64,000 nt of DNA from Gigaspora rosea (taxonomy: Eukaryota > Glomeromycota > Glomeromycetes > Diversisporales > Gigasporaceae): contig QKWP01000131.1 in assembly GCA_003550325.1 (NCBI GenBank), positions 428,367-492,366 of the forward strand. The letters run 5' to 3'. Below are positions 56,850 to 64,000 of the stretch, piece after piece (positions within the stretch are counted from its first letter, which is position 1; each line of letters starts with the position of its first letter). The notes under the pieces are model-generated. The model saw only the letters and a list, made by a program, of their open reading frames with translations, had not been told where the DNA came from and ran no database searches. A program made the translations under genes and the position numbers.

Positions 56850-58346
56850 AACCTTTCCGACCTCAATAAGAAACTCCAACAATGGCTAATGTACCTACAA
56901 AAGTCCCTGTTATTAGACCAGCTACAATTCCTGGAGGTAAAAAACATTGCAGATATCCATAAGTAGAAGTAGGCAGAGCTTTGATTACTGTCGAAGGATC
57001 ATATGATGAAACCAATTTATAACTAGATATATCACTTATATCAAGAAGACTAATATTATTTGATGTAGAGAATTATTATCATTAAAGAAATTATACGTAT
57101 AGCCTATAATTAATGCAAAAAATATAAATTAAATAGCTATAATTGTATTAGAGGATTGAACGCCCTTATGATTACCAAATGGAATAAGAACATAAGCACC
57201 GATTAATGTGGAACTATACCACCTCATAATTTTTTTTGGATAATGATCATTTGATACAATAAGAGTTGACCAAGTAAAAGTACAAGGTAAATTGCATACA
57301 AGATTTCTGATCTCCATAAAATATTAAAATTCGATTATGTGGAGCTATATACTGTACATAAAAATGAAGATAAACATGAAATATATTTTTTAAAAATAAT
57401 CAATACTTTATACCTGCAAATAAATACTGTTGAATGACCGCACCTTCCAGCAGGCGCTTGACCAGATGGCGTCTGAATATAATAATAAAGATTTTTTTTA
57501 AATTGAGATGCATAGAATGGAAACCTGCTTACCACACTGCCCCAAGCATGTTCCTCTGAATTATAAAACGTTAATTATTTGAATTACATTACTGTATTAA
57601 TAGTTGTATTTTTGTAAATAATTAATCAGCAATCAATAACATGCCGTTTTCATTGGATAAGGCTGCTGAGGACAAGCTCAATCATCATTTTCGAGACTAG
57701 TAGAGCCTCCGATATATAAAATTATTGAATTTAATAATACGACGATATATCCTTGAGATGCAATAGTCCATGGAGGTAGATAAGGATTCCATTGTAAATT
57801 TGCAATACCCAATACATTCATATTCGTATTATTTGTCATTCCACCATAATTATATACAGTATTTCATTGTTTAAATAAATTCACGGGGCATATTTGAATT
57901 TTGAAGTATAACTTTCATTCATTGTAAAAATCCATTGTTGTTTTGTAGTATCAAATGTGGTAATAAAAGGGCTTCCTTGGGTTATCGTTCCACCAATTTG
58001 AACGATAGACCTATTGCCATTTGCATCAATGCATGCTGATGCTCCAGTTCGACTTGTTAAACCTGGAAGTGAAGAAAGCTCTGTCCAAGGTATTGAAGAA
58101 ATATTTATAGTGAAAGGAATTGAAACATTGAGATAGAATAATGCGTCATGATATAATAACCATTGATACACGGCTACTACCACTACGATCATAAAACCAT
58201 CCACCCAAAAAGTAAACTTTGTCATCAATAAGAATCGCATAATGTTCTGCTCTTGATTGAGGAACAAACGTATAAATGCATTTAGATAAATTAATAATAT
58301 AGAAATTAAGAGCAGTTAATGTCAAAATATATCTTATGAATTTCAT
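56850..58346 (-). pseudogene. Kelch-repeat single-pass membrane protein, probable pseudogene
   Basis: It starts at ATG 58346 with a hydrophobic leader (MKFIRYILTLTALNFYIINL), then FVPQSRAEHYAILIDDKVYF and LGGWFY, a kelch blade. Later frames give LPGLTSRTGASACID and IVQIGGTI (next blade), YNYGGMTNNTNMNVLG (about 57850), GYIVVLLNSIILYIGG (about 57740), TPSGQAPAGRCGHSTVF (57480-57430) and, near the end, LPPGIVAGLITGTFVGTLAI, a C-terminal transmembrane helix (56910). The plan (signal peptide, beta-propeller, membrane anchor) is a familiar family in these fungi. Frame changes near 58147 and 57880, stops near 57670, and a stop in place of Trp after the membrane helix argue for decay. A possible intron (gtataaag to tgtacag) lies at about 57415-57356. 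Function unknown; propellers usually bind partners. Confidence 0.75.
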
Positions 58347-58550
58347 AATAAAAATGAACCTACATTATCAGCAATTTAAAAATTCTTTGTTATTATATTG
58401 AAATGAACTTCATTTCCTGGAACTTATTTTGTCAATCTTCCAAATATTTATTGAGCATAAATATTTTTATCAATCCATTCAGTTTATGGTTACAAAGTGT
58501 CACTATATTGTGCCAATGCTTATTTATACCTTATATGAATGCATTATTGG

Positions 58551-58651
58551 GCAAAAATTGTCGAATAACGGTAATTTGGCAAATGAGCACGTGTCGCTTT
58601 GCGGTACGTGTAGCCAATCATTTGTCAAATTACCGTATTCGACAATTTTGG
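58551..58651. repeat. Short foldback element
   Basis: Arms CAAAAATTGTCGAATA and TATTCGACAATTTTG, and CGGTAATTTGGCAAATGA with TCATTTGTCAAATTACCG, enclose a short GC-rich loop region ('gcacgtgtcgctttgcggta'). Confidence 0.85.
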
Positions 58652-59587
58652 TGTTATCCGGCAACTTATGATCATGATTGCTAGGGAGTCACTCGCTGAG
58701 TTTTAATTTGAATAAACATGATTACGTAGTAACACATGGAAAAATAACAGGAAATTTTTTCATGATCATATGAGTTTGACGGATAAAGATTGTCATTTGG
58801 CCTTTTATCTATCGTTAGTAGCATTGCGAAAATAATAATGAAGTCGAAAGTAGCAGGGGTGTATTACAGTATAACGCGTATGATAAGAAGCACAAAAACT
58901 TATTGACATAAATCGATAAATAAATTAAGAAAAGATACAGTAGTCGTTTGGTGTTTGTTGAAAGGAATCACATTACATGATAAATAGAATGACACATACA
59001 CTTTGGAAGAAGAAACTCACATGTGACAAGAATGTATAAAAGAATTGAATTTTACTTTAACAAAGCTTTAAAACATTGTGATTTCATTTTAAAGTCATTT
59101 ATTTTTAGTTTCCCAATATCTATTTTGTTTATATTCAAATACTCAAAGAACACAGTAACAGCCAATCAGATTTCAAGATCAATTGTAACTCAAGGTTTTA
59201 AATAACGTCGCAAAATTTAAAGTGATAGTACCTTATTTTATAAACAAATTTAAAATTAAAGTAGGATGAGAATATATTCAAAATTTTGCAAAGAATTTTT
59301 ATTTAGAATGTGAAAGTTGGTTTGCAATTTTGAAAATTTTTTAATATTTCCTATCATGTTACACTGGTTCAGATCATTTTTTCATGTGAGAATCGGAGAT
59401 TTTATAGATTTTAAAAATTAGCCCGATTTCAAAGAAATATAAACGTAACAAATCGAAAAATTCTCGGCCATCATCATCACTAAAATTACATGTTCACATC
59501 TTTTTGCAAACGCTATATTGCGTGCACTTTACAAAATTATAATCATACAGTTTACTTATATTTTATTAATCGTTATATAAGTACTTG
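58652..59587. other. Gene-free sequence
   Basis: Region upstream of the kelch pseudogene. No promoter motif or gene can be supported. Confidence 0.4.
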
Positions 59588-59702
59588 TTATTGGTTCGGT
59601 TGTGGATGATAACTGATTTATCGCTAGGTTACTATATAAATCACGTGGCTTTGCCACGTGATTTATGTTGTTCCCTACGAATAATCAGTTTTCATTACAA
59701 CT
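59588..59702. mobile_element. 115-bp foldback element (related to 35404-35537)
   Basis: A hairpin centred on 'cacgtggctttgccacgtg'; the arms pair TGATAACTGATT with AATCAGTTTTCA and ATAAATCACGTGG with CCACGTGATTTAT. Its left arm (TTATTGG...GATGATAACTGAT...CTAGG) matches the right arm of the element at 35404. Confidence 0.8.
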
Positions 59703-61126
59703 TAACTGATGACATTTTTATCCGTAAGGTCCGACGTAAGCACTGTCGTTTTCGTATATATTATTCGGTCTTTCTAATCATTCGACTCACTTTTACTCTT
59801 TTTACGTTCGCTTACTTTTCCACTTTCGCTCATCACATTTAACTTTTTTTACTTTTTTCCTTCGCTAAATCTTTTTTCCTTAACTTTCACTAATATGAAT
59901 TTTATGAGTTACGCAAAATGGAATAAAATCAGAAAATTGAGTTATCACATGATTAGAAAGTGATCGAATAATATATACAAAAAACGTCCATTACGCACAT
60001 AGGACCTGTCGGAGACATTAATGATTAGACTTCTAATTAATTAATTTCTACAAGGGACGACAAAATTAGTATTATCAACAATACAGGGACGGGAGCCGGA
60101 CATCACCTTAAATTAGTACACCATGGAAAGGTTTTACACTCCGCCTCAGCCCAAAATTATATTGTATAGCACTAGGAATTCGGATAAGAATTCTAGATAT
60201 GTAGTTGGCATTTTAGAATGAATGGTGCTGTATGCACGTAAAGAAAAATTTTATAATCATTTATAAATTAATTTTTTCCATGTGATTTTAAGGGTGTCGT
60301 TAATATACTTCTTATTCATATTTAAAACTAGTCTTGAGCGTTGAGTGCTGAGTTCCTCTAGCTAGAATTCTCTAATTTTAATTTTTTTTTTAAACTAAAA
60401 ATATTGGTAATTTCATATTATTATTATATTGGGATGTTACACGGACTAATAATAAATATGTCAGTTAACTATGCCAATATGATTTCCTGTTTACCTTACC
60501 CGTTCTACATATGAAGCCAATCATGAGAAATTAAATGTCGGAATTACCGAAATCGATGTATTAGATATTTTAAAATGTGTCATTTATTATCTAGGTGGCA
60601 AATTATCTCAAGTTATTTATATAAAGTCAGAGAATAAAGCAATTTTTTTATTATTTTTCTATTAATATGTTGGCTCTGAGCACTCATAGAATACTTGATA
60701 ATTCACTATTAAGGACGAAAAGAATGATTTAAACATATAAATCGGAACTTGGAGCAGTGCTGGCAATCAATTTTCAATTTAAAAAAAAAAAAGGTAAAAT
60801 AGTGCATTATTTATGTGAGAAATTTAAAATTTTGCACTTCCTTTATAATTAAGTAAAACAAATTATATCGATTAATTATTTTAAATTCGTTAACTGTTAA
60901 TAAAAATTTGGCCATAATAAAATCGAAACCCCATTGTGACACCCAAATCTACTGTGTCTAATTTTTCTGGTTATTGTGATCTGCATGATCATTAAAGTTC
61001 ATACTGTATCCGTATCTGTATTACTCTATTTCTTAAAAAAAATTTATAGTTTGAACTTTAAATTCTTTTTTAAAAAAAAACTGTCAAATTGATAAACGGA
61101 TAATTTTTCATGTTTAAACCTTCAAC
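59703..61126. other. Gene-free sequence upstream of the Sel1-kinase gene
   Basis: No gene or clear element. The last 40 bp before the ATG ('gataatttttcatgtttaaa') are conserved with the pseudogene copy and therefore belonged to the duplicated unit, probably as 5' untranslated or promoter sequence. Confidence 0.45.
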
Positions 61127-62996
61127 ATGGACCAATTAACATCGTCAGGAATTAATAAGCTTGTTGATAATTATCAAAAAAATATTGGCATAGAGAAGGA
61201 TGAACGTAAGACGTTTGAATTATATCTTAAAGATGACGAGATGGGGAACGCTGCTGGAACCTGTAATGTTGGAAATTGTTATTATTTTGGAATCGGTGTT
61301 GAAAGGGATTTATGTAAAGCATTTGTTTATTACCAAAAATCCGCAGAGATGGGTGATGCAGCTGGAACGTGTAATGTTGGACACTGTTATGATTATGGAA
61401 TTGGTGTTGAAACTAATAAACGTAAAGCACACATGTATTTTCAAAATGCAGCAAAAATGGGAGATATATATGCACTCGGTTCATGTTATTATCTAGGAAT
61501 TGGAATAGAAGAGGACGAGAAGAAAGCTTTTGAATATTTTCTAAAATCTGCAGAGATGGGAGATGTTAAAGGAATAAGAGAAGTTGGAATTTGTTATAAG
61601 TATGGAGAAGGAGTTGAAAAAAATGTACTTAAGGCGTTCGAATATTTGCAAAAATCTGCTGATATGGGTGATGTTATTGGAACATGTAGTGTCGGTCATT
61701 GCTATGAAAATAAAATTGGAGTTAAAGAAGATAAATATAAAGCATTCGAATATTATAAAAAATCTGCTGATATGGGGTTTCAAGTGGCGACATATAATGT
61801 AGGATTATGTTATAATTATGAATATGGAATTATAAAAGATGAATGTAAAGCGTTCGAGTATTATAAAAAATCAGCAGAGATGGGATTCGCTGATGGAATG
61901 TACCGTGTTGGCGAATTTTATCAAAAAGGACTCATTGTTGAAAAGAATATTGATATTGCTTTTGAATGGTATTTAAAATCAGCCATTACTGAACAATCTA
62001 CCGCTAGCAAAAAAGAATATTTTCATTGGATACCATTTGAAAAATTTGAAAATGTTAAAAAAATAGGTAAAGGAGGCTTTTCTACCGTTTTCAAAACAAA
62101 ATATTTAAATAACTATGGATCATATGAAGAAGTGGCTATTAAGCTTGTAAAAGATTCCAATAAAAATAAAGAACCATTTATTAAAGAGGTACAATATTAA
62201 TATTTTTGTATATTGTTTTATTTTTAAAAATTATATCTGGTAAATTTATATTGTTTTTTAGTTGAAAGCTTGCCATAGTTTAAATCAATATTTAGGAATA
62301 TCAAGAGATGAAAAAACAAATGATTACATTTTAGTGCTTAGTTATGCAAAATACGGTTCATTAAGCAAAAACCTTACTGATATCTTTAAATTTGAATGGA
62401 AACTCAAATTAAAGATACTCCGTGATATTATATCCAATCTTGATCGTATTCATTCTAAAAAATATTTACATCGAGATCTTCATCCTGGAAATATTCTGTT
62501 GAAAGAAGATTATAAAGCATATATTACCGATCTAGGTTTATCAAAGCCGCTTGATGAAAAGGAAAAAGAAGAGTGTATTCATGGAGTTTTACCTTATATT
62601 GCACCGGAGCTATTTCAAAAACAACCATATACTCAAGCTTCAGATATTTATTCATTCGGAATAATTATGGTAGAAATGACAACTGGTCAAAGACCTTTTA
62701 ATAATTGTGAATTTGATGTCAATCTTGTAATAAAGATTTGTAATGGACTACGGCCAAAATTCGGGTTAGAAATTCCTGATTGCTATATTGAATTGGCAAA
62801 CCAATGCATGGATTCGGATCCAAAAAAACGTCCAACATCCAAAAAATTATTTTATGAAATAGATGAATGGTTAGATATCGTTGAAAGTGAAGTCGAAAAT
62901 AAAATCAAAAGTCAATTTTTAGAAAGTGATGAGATTAATAAAAAATTTTCAACAATTAAAGAAAATTTAAAAAATATATATACAAGTAAACCATAA
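61127..62996 (+). CDS. Sel1-repeat protein kinase, two exons, 598 aa
   Basis: Exon 1 is 61127-62188 and exon 2 is 62262-62996; the spliced product is 598 residues. Residues 20-287 form about eight Sel1-like repeats (units such as GTCNVGHCYDYGIGVE, KAFEYYKKSADMG), a helical solenoid for protein contacts. Residues 305-557 are a protein kinase: glycine loop GKGGFS (314-319), VAIK with Lys339, HRDLHPGN (424-431; Asp426, Asn431), DLG in place of DFG (444-446), IAPE (467-470), SDIYSFG, and a final Arg in KKRP. All catalytic residues are present, so it is probably active; DLG is a common variant in TKL-like kinases. The start matches the first Met and the duplicated copy. Known role of the family: signalling scaffolds expanded in Glomeromycotina; the particular pathway is not deducible. 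Confidence 0.92.
62189..62261 (+). other. Spliceosomal intron of the Sel1-kinase gene
   Basis: 73 bp, beginning GTACAATATT and ending TTTTTTAG, phase 0. Retaining it gives a stop after KEVQY. Removing it joins FIKE to LKACHSLNQYLGIS, the continuous kinase C-helix to beta-4 region. Confidence 0.9.
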
Positions 62997-62999
62997 GAT

Positions 63000-63290
63000 A
63001 TTACAGAAATTAACAAAAGCTTATCAAAACTGAAAATTAGTAAACCTGTGGATACGGTAGAGGTTCCAAATTTTTAACAAATCAATTAAATATTACTATG
63101 TATTTACTTGTAAAACGGCACACCATTTCATAAGGCTGGAGCCTCACTTAAATTTTAAATAAATTTATAACAATACATATCTATCCAATCCATCCAAATA
63201 TTATAAAATTAGTCACCCATCACGAGTGGCCTGTACATTTTTACCAATCATTTTGCACGTGTGAAAATTAGATGGTAGCACGTTAGTCAT
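63000..63290. other. 3' flank of the Sel1-kinase gene
   Basis: AT-rich sequence without a recognised feature; 'aaataaatttataa' near 63160 might serve polyadenylation, but no signal is certain. Confidence 0.4.
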
Positions 63291-64000
63291 TTTTTTTATT
63301 TTATTTTATTTTATTATTATTATTATATATTTAATGTTCTTTTTTTTTAAACAAACGTAGTACTTTAGACGAACGTACGGAACGTAGCTAGAATGGTGTA
63401 GCACATTAGTTTTTCTTTTCTTTTATATATATATATATCTATCTAGCATATTTCTTTTTTTAGAATGAACGTAGTACTTTAGACGAATGTATGACCGTAG
63501 CTAGAACGGGCGTAGCACGTTAGTGGTAGTTTTTCTTTTTCTTATATACATATATATATATATCAAACGTTCTTTTTTTTTAGAACGAATGTAGTACTAT
63601 AGACAAACGTATGGAACGTAGCTAGAATGAGCATGGCACGTTAGTTTTCCTTTTTTTATATATATAATATCTAACGTTCTTTTTTTAAAATGAATGTAGT
63701 ACTTTAGATGAACGTATAGAATGTAGCCAGAACGGGTGTAGCATATTAGTTAGTTTTTCTTTTTTTTTCTATATATATATATCTAACGTTCTTTTTTTTT
63801 AAAACGAACATAGTACTTAAGACGATGGAACATAGCTAGAACGGGCATAGCACGTTAGTTTTTTTTATATTATATATCTAACGTTAATGTTCTTTTTTTT
63901 TAAAATGAACGCAGTACTTTAGACAAACGTATAGAACAGGGTGTAGCACGTTAGTTTTTTTTTTTCTTTTTTTTCCTTTTATATATATATATATATATAT
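63291..64000 (+). repeat. Satellite array, unit about 100-120 bp, running off the window
   Basis: Six copies plus a partial first one of a unit containing 'aacgttctttttttt', 'gaacgtagtactttagac', 'gaacgtatggaacgtagct', 'agaacgggcgtagcacgtta' and 'gttttt', then a (TA)n stretch. Starts are near 63330, 63450, 63566, 63673, 63785 and 63886. CpG positions (aacg, acgt) vary to TG or CA among copies. The array continues beyond 64000. Confidence 0.9.

Noticed and set aside
61541-61783. 80-codon minus-strand frame inside the Sel1-kinase gene
   Set aside because: Antisense shadow of the Sel1 repeats, whose periodicity keeps the opposite strand open.

Overview
This is an AT-rich (I estimate about three-quarters A+T), intron-bearing eukaryotic sequence dominated by transposable elements and satellites. 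Genes are very sparse. The organism is most likely an arbuscular mycorrhizal fungus (Glomeromycotina, Rhizophagus/Gigaspora-like). That placement rests on the combination of a Sel1-repeat/protein-kinase fusion gene, a kelch-repeat single-pass membrane protein, a pogo-type transposase and an unusually repeat-rich background. It is an inference from gene families; no database search was run.

Layout. 0-10 kb: short tandem repeats, a small TIR element, two long foldback elements, a tRNA-derived SINE-like piece and a duplicated segment next to the only N (7207). 10.0-14.4 kb: a decayed pogo/Tigger transposon with TA-flanked ends, its left end split by a hAT-like insertion that itself carries a foldback element. 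14.5-15.4 kb: a three-layer nest of elements. 16.8-17.5 kb: a TIR element with a CpG-rich relative at 34.4 kb. 17.9-24.6 kb: a LINE on the minus strand, with ORF1 and ORF2 both decayed and hit by four DNA elements. 26-32.3 kb: a long-unit satellite interrupted by a 2.75-kb hAT-like element and two others. 32.5-33.5 kb: a near-perfect palindrome of about 1 kb. 34.0-36.5 kb: a ~105-bp satellite with four insertions. 38.3-39.4 kb: an intact single-exon gene with an alpha/beta-hydrolase signature. 40.1-41.1 kb: a Sel1-repeat pseudogene. 41.7-43.5 kb: a TTAA-flanked DNA element. 44.8-49.0 kb: a broken Ty3/gypsy element. 50.3-50.8 kb: a tRNA-derived SINE with target-site duplication. 51-54.3 kb: another 8-bp-TSD element and two decayed minus-strand genes, one a Pif1-like helicase. 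56.8-58.3 kb: a kelch-membrane pseudogene. 61.1-63.0 kb: the best host gene, an apparently intact two-exon Sel1-repeat protein kinase. 63.3-64.0 kb: a ~110-bp satellite running off the window.

Only two genes look intact: the hydrolase-like gene and the Sel1-kinase. No operon-like or pathway relationship between them is visible. The most informative content is the stratigraphy of insertions: several element families occur twice in the window, and their inferred target duplications (TA, TAA, TTAA, 7-8 bp) make the order of insertion readable. I saw no CRISPR array, no rRNA, and no free-standing tRNA gene.
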